DNA from: Nocardiopsis metallicus
GTDB taxonomy: Bacteria; Actinomycetota; Actinomycetes; Streptosporangiales; Streptosporangiaceae
Reading direction: 5' to 3'
Assembly: GCF_014201115.1 (NCBI RefSeq)
Contig: NZ_JACHDO010000001.1
Span: 3,720,001-3,784,000, forward strand
Length of the DNA stretch: 64,000 bases
The stretch's first letter is position 1. Every line of letters begins with the position of its first letter. Of the stretch, positions 39,829-47,429 are shown piece after piece. The position numbers and the translations under genes were made by a program. Under the pieces are notes generated by a model. The model saw only the letters and a list, made by a program, of their open reading frames with translations. It searched no databases and was not told where the DNA came from.

Positions 39829-42789
39829 TCACCTCCCGCCGGAGAACTGGTAGACGACCTGGTAGGTGGGCCGGTTCTGCCAGGCGATCGGCCACATGCC
39901 GATACCGCCCACCGCCTGGTGGATCACCGTGTCCGCGCAGAGCTGGTCACCCGCCGAGCAGTGCTCGCCGCCGGGGTAGACGTCGCCCGCCGGGACCGCC
40001 GCCGCCTCCGCGAGGCTGTCCAGCAGGACCGTGCGGCAGGAGTCGGGGTCGCCCTCACCGCAGTAGACCTCGTCACCGAGCGCGCCCTCCACGCCTTGGC
40101 CCAGGACCGTGCGCAGGTCCTTGTGCACGTAGGACCACCAGCCGTACTGGAAGGCCGAACCCACGTGCCCGACACCCGACGGGGACTCGTCGACCGAGGC
40201 GGCGCGGGTCAGCTGCGTGTAGAGGTCCTCGCCCAGGCCGGGTTCGAACTGGGCCCGGACCAGCAGCGGCCACCAGGCGTCCAACACGCGGATGGCGTCG
40301 GCGTGCTCGTAGTACCCGGCGTCGCGCCGGGGTTCACGGCGCAGGGAGCCGGACTCGGTCCAGGCGCGCAGGGCCTCGACCGTCTCGGCGAGTTCGGGGT
40401 CCTCGACGGCCTCGGTGTCGAGGACCTCCAGGAGCACGGGCAGAACCTGTTCGGCGCGCAGGTCGGCGACCCCGGCCTCCATCATCGTGGCGGTGAGCGA
40501 GGCGGGGGTGAACTGGTGCCCCTCTCCGATCAGCCCGGCCACCCTGGCGTCCAGCAGGTCGTTGCGGTGCACCGATCCGGTGGACCAGCCCGAGGTGTAC
40601 CCCTGGGCGGGCTTGTTGTTCCAGTTGACGATGTAGTCCGGGTTGATCTCCTGCGGGTGGTCCGACTGCGGGTGGTAGTCGGCCTCGTTGGTGGCCGGGT
40701 CCCAGCCGGACCAACCGGCGCCGGAGTAGGCGTCGATGGGCAGGTTCGGGTTGGTGCCCTCGGTCCGGACCGGGTTGGCGCCGGAGTTGATGAAGGCGAT
40801 GTCCTCGCTGTCCACGTAGTGCCAGTTGAACGCGTACCCGATGTCACCCGCCGCCTCGGTGAAGGTCTCGGCGGAGGTGACCGCGTCCGGGTCGTTGAAC
40901 TGCTGGAAGCCGAGGATGGAGTCGACCTCGCGCATGTAGGTGGACCGCAGCTCGGTGAAGGCCACCGGGGCGCCGTCCACGGTGGCGAAGGACCGCACCA
41001 GCCCGAATTCGGACCGCAGGGAGGTCAGGGTGTAGCCCCCGGCCGGGGTGCCGTCGGCGACGGTGGGCTTCCAGTCGTTGCTGACGCTCAGCTCCTCGAA
41101 GTCCACGCACTCCCCGGCGGTGTCGACGTAGGCGCGCGAGGAGGTGGAAGGGGCGGAGCCGTCGGTCTCGCACAGCTCCACCGCGAAGGTGTCGGTGATG
41201 TCCTGGCCCGCCGAGGTGGCGCTCCAGGCGTAGTCCACGCCGCGGCCCATCTGGACGTAGAAGCTCACCCCCGCGAAGGAGGCGCCCCGGGCGCTGATCC
41301 CGGGCCCCTGGAGTTCCTGGAGCATGAGGAGCTGCGGGGAGAAGTAACCGGTCTGGGGTCCCATGACGGCGACCGGGTTGCCGCTCTCGGTATGGGCACC
41401 CGAGACGAGCAGGGCGTTGGACATGCCGCGCGGGTCGAGGAAGCCCTCGGGCAGGACCCCGTCGTCGAAGATGCCCTCGGCGGCGGACAGGTCGCCGTCC
41501 TCGACCATCTGCTCGAGTTCGGCCCGCTGCTCCTCGGGGAGTTCCTCGACGGTGGGCGCGTCGGGTCCGGGCGCGTCCTCGTCGGCCGAGGTCTGGGCGC
41601 GGGGTTCGGCCGCGGCGGCGGAGGCCGCGGATCCGTACTCGTCGTGGACGATGCTGTAGGGCTCGACCGAACCGGGGTCGGGCGCGACCTCGCCGACCGG
41701 GCTGTCCGGGGTCTGGCTGTAGGGGAACTCGCCATCGACGCTGACCGAGGCCTCGGGGTCGTTCTCCATGCGCCAGGCGTGCCAGAGTTCCAGGCCCTCC
41801 TCCGCGCCGTAGCGGTCCTGGAAGTTGGCGAGCACGATGGCGGCCTGGACCTCACCGCCGCCACCGCCGCCGAAGATGCCGCCGACCATCGCGGCGATCC
41901 CGACCACGTCGGTGGGCGTGAAGTGCTCGATCCTTCCCCGGTTGGTGATGGCGTTCTTGTGGCCGGTCAGGACGTACTCGCCCGGGAAGTAGCGGCCGCG
42001 GTCGGCGGCGTCGATGTAGCTGTTGACCCCTTCCAGGTAGGCGTCGACGTCGGCGAGGGCCTGCTCGCCGCGTTCACCGCTGTTCGCGACCCGGTCGACC
42101 TGGGCCTGCTTGTCCTCCTCGGTGTAGGGCGCGGTGCTCCACAGGTCCTGTTCGAGGCCGCGGTTGCCCACGGCCCCGCCCGCGAAGGAGGTGAGTTCAC
42201 CGCGGCCGACCCGGCGCAGTACGTCCATGAGGAAGAGGCGGTCCTCGCCGGCGGCGTACCCGGCACCGAACATGGTGCCCTCGCGGGTGGTGCCCTCGAT
42301 GTGCGGGATGCCGTGCTGGCGGTCCCGGGTGATGGTGACGTCCGCGCGCGGTTTGTACCGGCGGTCGACGTTCCCGGCGTCCACGCCGAAGCTGGCGTCG
42401 ATGAAGAAGTCGTCGAGGCCCTCGTCGGTGAGGCCGTCGTAGTGGTGCACGAGGTTGTCGTACATGTCGAGCTGGCTGGAGGAGTGCTTGGGCCGGGTAC
42501 CGAAGGCCTGGTGGCCGAGGATCTCGATCAGGGTGGCGCTGCCGTTCTGACCGGGCGGGAGGATGTCCAGGCAGCCCGCGGGCGCGCAGTAGTCCTCGTA
42601 GGCGGGTGCGGCCATGGCGGGTGCGGCGGGCAGGGCGGCGACCGTGGACGCGACGACCGCGAGGGCCGCGCTCACGGCTCCGGTGCGGAGCCTGAGGCGG
42701 AGCGAGGAGGGTCGGGGAGGGACGGACCCGGGACGTGCGGGTCCGGAGTGGTCGGGGCCGGGGGAGGGCGCTCGAAGGTTCGGGGGCAT
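39829..42789 (-). CDS. secreted penicillin acylase family protein
   Basis: A 986-residue Ntn hydrolase, made as a precursor that cuts itself into alpha and beta chains. A twin-arginine-poor but long Sec-type signal (RTGAVSAALAVVASTVAAL, cut near PAMAA) implies export. The alpha part has RDRQHGIPHIEG and GYAAGEDRLFLMD. A low-complexity acidic spacer (~385-440) precedes the autocatalytic site, with Ser457 in RGMSNALLVSG as the new N-terminal nucleophile. NWHYVDSEDIAF and NWNNKPA are further family motifs. Substrates may be acyl-homoserine lactones, antibiotics or peptides; none can be chosen from sequence. Confidence 0.92.
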   Translation of the reverse strand: MPPNLRAPSPGPDHSGPARPGSVPPRPSSLRLRLRTGAVSAALAVVASTVAALPAAPAMAAPAYEDYCAPAGCLDILPPGQNGSATLIEILGHQAFGTRPKHSSSQLDMYDNLVHHYDGLTDEGLDDFFIDASFGVDAGNVDRRYKPRADVTITRDRQHGIPHIEGTTREGTMFGAGYAAGEDRLFLMDVLRRVGRGELTSFAGGAVGNRGLEQDLWSTAPYTEEDKQAQVDRVANSGERGEQALADVDAYLEGVNSYIDAADRGRYFPGEYVLTGHKNAITNRGRIEHFTPTDVVGIAAMVGGIFGGGGGGEVQAAIVLANFQDRYGAEEGLELWHAWRMENDPEASVSVDGEFPYSQTPDSPVGEVAPDPGSVEPYSIVHDEYGSAASAAAAEPRAQTSADEDAPGPDAPTVEELPEEQRAELEQMVEDGDLSAAEGIFDDGVLPEGFLDPRGMSNALLVSGAHTESGNPVAVMGPQTGYFSPQLLMLQELQGPGISARGASFAGVSFYVQMGRGVDYAWSATSAGQDITDTFAVELCETDGSAPSTSSRAYVDTAGECVDFEELSVSNDWKPTVADGTPAGGYTLTSLRSEFGLVRSFATVDGAPVAFTELRSTYMREVDSILGFQQFNDPDAVTSAETFTEAAGDIGYAFNWHYVDSEDIAFINSGANPVRTEGTNPNLPIDAYSGAGWSGWDPATNEADYHPQSDHPQEINPDYIVNWNNKPAQGYTSGWSTGSVHRNDLLDARVAGLIGEGHQFTPASLTATMMEAGVADLRAEQVLPVLLEVLDTEAVEDPELAETVEALRAWTESGSLRREPRRDAGYYEHADAIRVLDAWWPLLVRAQFEPGLGEDLYTQLTRAASVDESPSGVGHVGSAFQYGWWSYVHKDLRTVLGQGVEGALGDEVYCGEGDPDSCRTVLLDSLAEAAAVPAGDVYPGGEHCSAGDQLCADTVIHQAVGGIGMWPIAWQNRPTYQVVYQFSGGR

Positions 42790-42892
42790 GTGCTGTCACC
42801 ACCTGGGGGTGCGGGCGATGGAGGCGATGGTTGTGCCGAATTTACTCACGGGTAAGGAAATCGCGAAAGACTTTCACGTTTACCGGCCGAAG

Positions 42893-42935
42893 ATGGGTCA
42901 CGGTCCCCGAAATCCCGTGGTTTACAGTGACCCAT
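42893..42935. promoter_or_regulatory. ATGGGTCAC-N25-GTGACCCAT inverted repeat
   Basis: Perfect 9-bp arms (42893-42901 and 42927-42935) lie in the 284-bp divergent region between the acylase and the membrane protein at 43074. The spacing suggests a dimer-of-dimers operator or a hairpin. It may control either gene. Confidence 0.4.
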
Positions 42936-43073
42936 GCCACACCAGGAGAAATCCGCGGGCTCACCGCGTACTGGCCCCGACACAAAGGGTTGACTCTGGC
43001 CACATCCGGCCACGACCCGCTTCCCTTCGAGGGCGGGGCGTGACCACCCGGCGTCCTTTGACACAATCGCCGC

Positions 43074-43625
43074 ATGAACCAGTACCCCGATCCCCCTCAG
43101 GGTGAGCCCTGGCAGCAGCCCGGCGACCGCAACCCCGCCTGGGGCATGCCTCCCGAACAGCACACCGGCGGCCAGCTCGAGCCCTACGGCAACCCCACCG
43201 GCGGCCAGCTCGAGCCCTACGGCAACCCCACCGGCGGCTACCAGCCGTTCGGCGCGAGCGGCGTTCCCGACCACTCCGAGCCCACCCTCGACACCATCGG
43301 GGACATCGCGATCACGCAGAACACCGTGATCACCCCGTCCGGCCGCTTCCCCATCAAGGGGACCGTGTGGACCATGTCCGACATGAGCCGAACAGAGCGG
43401 ACCACCCCCACCTGGGCGATCATCGTCGCCATCCTCGTCTTCTGGTGGACCTGCCTCCTCGGTCTGCTCTTCCTCCTGGTCAAGGAGACCAAGACGACCG
43501 GGCACGTCCAGATCACCGTTCAGGGCGGCGGCCACTACCACGCCACCCAGATCATGGTGAACAACCCGGCCTACGTGCACCACCTCAGCCAGCAGGTCAA
43601 CTACGCACGCTCCCTCGCGGCCTGA
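43074..43625 (+). CDS. DUF-type single-helix membrane protein with N-terminal repeats
   Basis: A 183-residue protein, family not recognised. The N-terminus is Pro/Gln/Gly-rich, with GGQLEPYGNPT repeated twice, encoded by two identical 33-bp units (43167-43199 and 43200-43232). A middle beta-rich segment (TIGDIAITQNTVITPSGRF) precedes one strong helix (about 113-137, WAIIVAILVFWWTCLLGLLF). A C-terminal domain (TGHVQITVQGGGHYHATQI) follows. No good ribosome site lies before the ATG. It sits 8 bp after a CACAAT hexamer, so a leaderless transcript is possible. Confidence 0.75.
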   Translation: MNQYPDPPQGEPWQQPGDRNPAWGMPPEQHTGGQLEPYGNPTGGQLEPYGNPTGGYQPFGASGVPDHSEPTLDTIGDIAITQNTVITPSGRFPIKGTVWTMSDMSRTERTTPTWAIIVAILVFWWTCLLGLLFLLVKETKTTGHVQITVQGGGHYHATQIMVNNPAYVHHLSQQVNYARSLAA

Positions 43626-43666
43626 GCCCCGCCCTGGGGACCGCTCTACAACCGGTGCCCAGCCCC

Positions 43667-43697
43667 GCCCGGCGGGATGATCCGTGTCCCGCCGGGC
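43667..43697 (+). terminator. 11-bp perfect hairpin
   Basis: GCCCGGCGGGA (43667-43677) pairs with TCCCGCCGGGC (43687-43697) around a 9-nt loop, 42 bp after the membrane protein gene. Confidence 0.8.
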
Positions 43698-43769
43698 TCC
43701 AGAGCGTCTTCGCACCAGCAAATTCAACCGTCATCGGCAGCACCACCAGCCCAAGGACCACCCCAGCAG

Positions 43770-43921
43770 CCACTCACGAATTCGCCCGACCTGCACCTGG
43801 TAGCCACCGCGCGCCCCCCGGCAGCGGCCCGCCCTCCGGGCCAGCGCCCGGTCGATGCCCCTCCCCTGCCTGCCAGGCCCCGCAAGGTCACCCGGCTGGC
43901 CGGCAGCACCACCAGGTCCGG
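43770..43921 (-). pseudogene. fragment resembling cobyric acid synthase (CobQ) C-terminal region
   Basis: The minus strand from 43921 reads PDLVVLPASRVTLRGLAG, close to the DLVVLPGSRATVADL segment of CobQ. After a frame change it reads RGIDRALARRAGR and ARGGYQVQVGRIREW, matching RGLDRALARRAAAG and CGGYQMLGR-I-D. The glutaminase Cys is lost (ARGGYQ). Only ~50 codons remain. It lies just downstream of cobD, where cobQ often sits in actinomycetes. Confidence 0.55.
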
Positions 43922-44053
43922 AGCAGCCAACGGCCGCCACGGCCCCGTAGTGGCTACGCTCCTACCGCCGTTCGAGGCGGCCCCGCCACCAGCAGGGCCT
44001 CCGGAGGGGCGTTTGTCGACCGGAGCGACCCCCGAACCGTTCGCCCCCACCGT

Positions 44054-44944
44054 TCACCGGAGCACCGCCGTGAGCAACGCACCCAGGTTGACCGCGCGGG
44101 CCAGCCGGACCGCACGACGAATATCGGCAACCCCCACGGAAGGCCCCTCCCCCATCGGCGGCCGGTACTCCACCCGGTCGCCGTAGGTGTTGGCCCCGCC
44201 CAGGGTCCGGCCCAGCGCTCCCGCGAACGCGGCCTCGCACTGTCCGGCGTTGGGACTCGGATGCGCGTGGCGGTCCCGCCACCACACCCGCCAGGCCTGC
44301 TCCGGTCGGCCACCCACCACCGGCGCGGCCAGCACCGTCAACAGCGCGGTCAGCCTGGAGGGCGCCCACCCGGCCACGTCGTCCAGCCGAGCGGCGGCCT
44401 TCCCGAACCGTTCGTACCTGGCGTTGCGGTGCCCGACCATGGCGTCCAGCGTGTTCACCGCCCGAAACCCCACCAGTCCCCCCGTCCCGCACAGCGAACC
44501 CCACACCAGGGGACCCACCACCGCGTCCGAGGTGTTCTCCGCCACGGACTCCACCACGGCTCGGGCGAGACCGGCCTCGTCCAGTAGGGCGACCTCACGC
44601 CCGCAGAGCCCGCCCACCAGCTGCCGTGCCCGCTCCAGTTCCCCCTGTTCCAGGGCGTGCGCGACCTTCTCTGCTTCCCGTCCGAGCATGCTGCCGCCCA
44701 GCACGGCCCACGTGGCGGCCGCGACCAGCGCCGGGTTGCGCACCCGTGAACCCGCCAGGACGACCGATAGCACCGCGGCGCCCGCGAACAGGGCACCGGC
44801 CGCCACCGAGTCCCGGTAGAGCCACCGCTCCAGGTGTCCAGCGGCGGTGCCGAAGAGCGCCACCGGGTGCCCCCTCTTAGGGTCCGGCACCACCCTGTCC
44901 AGCCAGAACCCGGCCACCAGCCCGACTCTCACGCCCTTGGTCAA
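44054..44944 (-). CDS. cobD: cobalamin biosynthesis protein CobD/CbiB
   Basis: A 296-residue membrane protein that attaches aminopropanol (or its phosphate) to adenosylcobyric acid. Family motifs are visible: DRVVPDPKRGHPVALFG, ESVAENTSDAVVGPLVW, GFRAVNTLDAMVGHRN and the C-terminal PSPNAGQCEAAFAGALG. Four or five helices are predicted. The TTG at 44944 has AAGAGG 5 bp upstream; a GTG five codons later is the alternative. It is the third live cobalamin gene in the window, far from the other two. Confidence 0.93.
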   Translation of the reverse strand: MTKGVRVGLVAGFWLDRVVPDPKRGHPVALFGTAAGHLERWLYRDSVAAGALFAGAAVLSVVLAGSRVRNPALVAAATWAVLGGSMLGREAEKVAHALEQGELERARQLVGGLCGREVALLDEAGLARAVVESVAENTSDAVVGPLVWGSLCGTGGLVGFRAVNTLDAMVGHRNARYERFGKAAARLDDVAGWAPSRLTALLTVLAAPVVGGRPEQAWRVWWRDRHAHPSPNAGQCEAAFAGALGRTLGGANTYGDRVEYRPPMGEGPSVGVADIRRAVRLARAVNLGALLTAVLR

Positions 44945-45423
44945 CAGCGCCTCTTCTCATCGCCAAACCCCTGCAAACCCGCGTTTGCCACGCAATGTAT
45001 TCGCCCATACACCTGGAGCATCCTAGAGTCGACCCAAGGAGGGGGCTCATGCTGTTCGCGGTGGCATCACTCATGATCCTGGCAGGTCAATGGTGGATCT
45101 TCTGACCCCCCTGGCCGCCCCGGGCCCAGAGGTGGCCGCCCAGAGGTTCACGAAACGCCAGCGGCACAGCAGCGCACCGGGGGTTAATCACGGGTAACGT
45201 GGGGCTCGACGCCCATAGCGACCGGTTTGGTGGAGCCCGAGTGGTAACGAGACGCAACTACGAATCACCGTAGTTGATGATGCTTTGCCCTCCCTTGGGG
45301 GACATCTGACGAATACCCTAGAATGTCTCCCCAGGGACACAAGAAGCACACCCCCGCGGCCCCTTATGCACGATCGGTCACAACTCGATCACGCACTGCC
45401 ACATAGGGCCACAATTGAATCAG
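44945..45423. promoter_or_regulatory. region between cobD and tRNA-Arg
   Basis: It holds the 18-codon micro-ORF (45049-45105), the short palindrome CAACTACG-N6-CGTAGTTG (45255-45276) and a likely tRNA promoter: TTGGGG (45295-45300), 18 bp, TAGAAT (45319-45324). An imperfect 14-bp inverted repeat (TCCCTTGGGGGACA / TGTCTCCCCAGGGA) straddles the -10 box. Confidence 0.45.
45049..45105 (+). CDS. 18-codon hydrophobic micro-ORF
   Basis: An ATG at 45049 is preceded by AAGGAGGGGG (GGAGG with a ~7-nt spacer). The peptide MLFAVASLMILAGQWWIF is a complete short membrane helix. It is divergent from cobD, between cobD and the tRNA. The ribosome site is excellent, but no terminator or homologue supports it. 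Confidence 0.4.
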   Translation: MLFAVASLMILAGQWWIF

Positions 45424-45499
45424 GCACCCGTAGCTCAGTGGATAGAGCATCGGACTTCTAATCCGACGGTCGCAGGTTCGAATCCTGCCGGGTGCGCCA
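45424..45499 (+). tRNA. tRNA-Arg (UCU), CCA encoded
   Basis: A full cloverleaf: acceptor GCACCCG/CGGGTGC, D-arm GCTCAGTGGATAGAGC, anticodon stem TCGGA/TCCGA with loop CTTCTAA (anticodon TCT), T-loop GTTCGAATC and encoded CCA. It reads AGA codons. Its 3' half appears to be the integration site of the element to the right. A CGCGAGGA/TCCTCGCG hairpin (45524-45551) followed by GTGTTTT probably ends its transcript. Confidence 0.97.
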
Positions 45500-45588
45500 C
45501 AAAACCCCAGGTCAGAGGGGGTGCGCGAGGATCTCGGGAGAGGTCCTCGCGGTGTTTTCGGGGCTTGTGTGCTCCTGGTGTGCTCCCC
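45461..45588 (+). other. att-left candidate (tRNA 3' half and flank)
   Basis: The tRNA 3' half plus its flank (ATCCGACGGTCGCAGG, later AAACCCCAGGTCA and GCTCCTGGTGTGCTCCCC at 45571-45588) has a degenerate counterpart at 47313-47421. This suggests the left end of an integrated element, or two successive insertions. Confidence 0.5.
45524..45551 (+). terminator. hairpin after tRNA-Arg
   Basis: CGCGAGGA (45524-45531) pairs with TCCTCGCG (45544-45551) and is followed by GTGTTTTC. Confidence 0.75.
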
Positions 45589-46148
45589 AGTACAAGGTGA
45601 GTGCAGGTGGGGGTCGACCTCCCGGAGTACTTTGCCATCCCCTGGCGCCGCCCCCCAGACCATGGGGCGCTCCGTGCCCACCCTTTGGCACCCCAGGGGA
45701 TGAGTGCGGCCTGGTGACTTTGGCCCCGCCAGCCCTCGGCGCTCCAAGCAGACACCATCGCTTTGACCTCCAGCTCGGCAGTGCGCATACGCATACAAAT
45801 GGCGCAGACAGGCCACAGCGGCGAGCTGGAGTACCTACACCAGTTGCGACACAGCCAGCCCTGCCGAGTGCAATGATCCGGACCGTGCACGAACCTTAGT
45901 TCGCTCAGAAGGACAAGAAACACCAGATGCCTTCCACCATGCATCTGTGCTAGCATCACCTTCACTAAAGCGTGAAACGTTCCGCAGAGGAACGAAGGCC
46001 AGATGGGCACGCCATCCCGGATTTCGGCAGCCCAGGCCTGTGGGTGCGAAGCGCAACCTCTCTGCATAAATTTTACACGCCGTTCCTGCATGGGCGCAAA
46101 ATCCTCAGGTGCTGACCGGGCAGTACCGAGCATTGGTTGCCTTAACTC
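45589..46148. other. element left arm, no gene seen
   Basis: Lower GC than the chromosome to the left. The long minus-strand frame over this stretch is read antisense through the tRNA and was rejected. It presumably holds the promoter of the gene at 46149. Confidence 0.45.
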
Positions 46149-47111
46149 ATGTCCAGGAAACGCACTTCAAAGCACGACGAATCTGCCCGTCTACGCAAAA
46201 AATTCACTGGGGAATCTTTCCAGTCTGCACTTGCTGGCGTAGGCCGAAAAGGCTCTATCGGCTTGGATGAATGCTCTCCCGAACAGCTCTCTTTTCGTGC
46301 ACATCTCGCACTGGGCCTGTTCAACACCGGAGATCCAGGAAAGCCCCCAGCAGCGTGGAATATCGGGCGAACTCACGTTTACGATCCAGTCGTTTCCCCG
46401 AGGTGGGGGCTCTTCATATTTATTGCTCACCGAGCCCCCTACAACGCCACTCGTACACTTCTCTCCAGAAGAGAACTTGGAGATTCTGGAAGTCGCCTCC
46501 CAGGCTTGCGACTCATCGGAACATCAAGCCAGTCTCGAGAAACTGTGCTGATGCTCCATGAGCCTAGTGGCGCTAGGTTTGCCATAACTGGTCTGAGCCA
46601 TTGGAGCCCTAAAGAGGCACCCGGATCGCTTCATAGGGATGCCTCCTGGTGGGAGGGGTACCTGTCCCAGGGTGATTCGCTTACAGAAATAGAGAAGGAG
46701 GAAATATCAGCGATACCAAGCATGAGCTCCGACGCAAGGATCCTACTAGCCGGACTCACCAACCGGTACTCCCTCAAAGACCCAGACAAAAAATGGAAGA
46801 TTGAGTGGGACAGCCCTCCACGGAAGCCAGGCGCAAAAGAAAGGACCAGGTGGTCTCGCCCAGACCTGGTTAATCGTCGCCTCTGGGGAGAAGATAATCA
46901 CTGGACTATAGAATACAACCAGGGACCCCACCCTGAAGCTCTAACAGCAGCCCTCACACACCCTATCGCGGGAATCAAGGGGGCCTCATCGAACCCAACC
47001 AAAAATAGTCAGATTGTCAAACTAGGATCCGCGAAACTGGAAATCATGAACCCCTCGGTTCACAATTTCTACTCTCACGCCAGGAATCGAAGGCGGGGAA
47101 ACAATGCTTGA
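46149..47111 (+). CDS. unrecognised cargo protein of integrated element
   Basis: A 320-residue protein, family not recognised. Codon use is plainly unlike the chromosome, with many A/T-ending codons (ATA, AAA, AGA), implying recent transfer. It begins with a basic segment, then RLRKKFTGESFQSALAGV, which resembles the RIQ-x-TG-x-SYQSAL helix that opens many proteins of actinomycete mobile elements. The middle is mixed alpha/beta with no clear catalytic motif (WGLFIFIAHR, GARFAITGLSHWS). No signal or membrane helix. Its stop overlaps the start of a small membrane protein gene, so the two act as a pair, possibly a defence or stability module. Confidence 0.7.
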   Translation: MSRKRTSKHDESARLRKKFTGESFQSALAGVGRKGSIGLDECSPEQLSFRAHLALGLFNTGDPGKPPAAWNIGRTHVYDPVVSPRWGLFIFIAHRAPYNATRTLLSRRELGDSGSRLPGLRLIGTSSQSRETVLMLHEPSGARFAITGLSHWSPKEAPGSLHRDASWWEGYLSQGDSLTEIEKEEISAIPSMSSDARILLAGLTNRYSLKDPDKKWKIEWDSPPRKPGAKERTRWSRPDLVNRRLWGEDNHWTIEYNQGPHPEALTAALTHPIAGIKGASSNPTKNSQIVKLGSAKLEIMNPSVHNFYSHARNRRRGNNA

Positions 47112-47313
47112 CCTCTCCGCACTCGATATTCCCTGGTGGGCCACATTTATACTTGCATCCCTACTTTCCCTTGGTGCGATTATTTGCGGCCTGGCAAAAA
47201 TTCTAGTACCATCCAAATCCGAAGATCGGCTAGCGCTCTGGCGAATATTTATAAACAGGAAAGAACTCGGAAAACGGGGCGAAGGGAACACCGACGCACC
47301 AGCGGACCTTTGA
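47104..47313 (+). CDS. small membrane protein paired with upstream gene
   Basis: A 69-residue protein starting inside the stop region of the previous gene (8-bp overlap), so translation is coupled. Residues ~10-34 (IPWWATFILASLLSLGAIIC) form one strong membrane helix; the rest is a basic cytoplasmic tail. Codon use is low-GC like its partner. The family is not recognised. It could anchor the larger protein or act as a membrane effector. Confidence 0.65.
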   Translation: MLDLSALDIPWWATFILASLLSLGAIICGLAKILVPSKSEDRLALWRIFINRKELGKRGEGNTDAPADL

Positions 47314-47421
47314 TCCGATGGTCCACAGGCCCCGGACGCGAGGAAACCCCAGGCCAGGACGGGTGAACCCGTATCCTCACCCGGGGTCGAAGCGCCTCGC
47401 GGGGCTCCTGGTGTGCTCCCC
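47313..47421 (+). other. degenerate second copy of tRNA 3' end and flank
   Basis: ATCCGATGGTCCACAGG at 47313 parallels ATCCGACGGTCGCAGG of the tRNA (45461). AAACCCCAGGCCA (47344) parallels AAACCCCAGGTCA (45502). GCTCCTGGTGTGCTCCCC (47404-47421) is identical to 45571-45588. The blocks keep the same order. This looks like an internal old attachment site, so 45.5-47.3 kb may be an inserted segment. Confidence 0.55.
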
Positions 47422-47429
47422 TGAACCGG

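Larger units (their letters stand above)
43626..44053. other. intergenic region with terminator and cobQ-like remnant
   Basis: Between convergent genes. It holds the hairpin at 43667-43697 and a frameshifted cobQ-like fragment at 43770-43921; nothing else was recognised. Confidence 0.5.

Noticed and set aside
39718..42855. 1045-codon plus-strand frame
   Set aside because: Antisense to the penicillin acylase, low complexity, no domain.
45435..46133. 232-codon minus-strand frame
   Set aside because: Its C-terminus (GFEPATVGLEVRCSIH) is the familiar antisense reading of a tRNA gene; no ribosome site or domain supports it.
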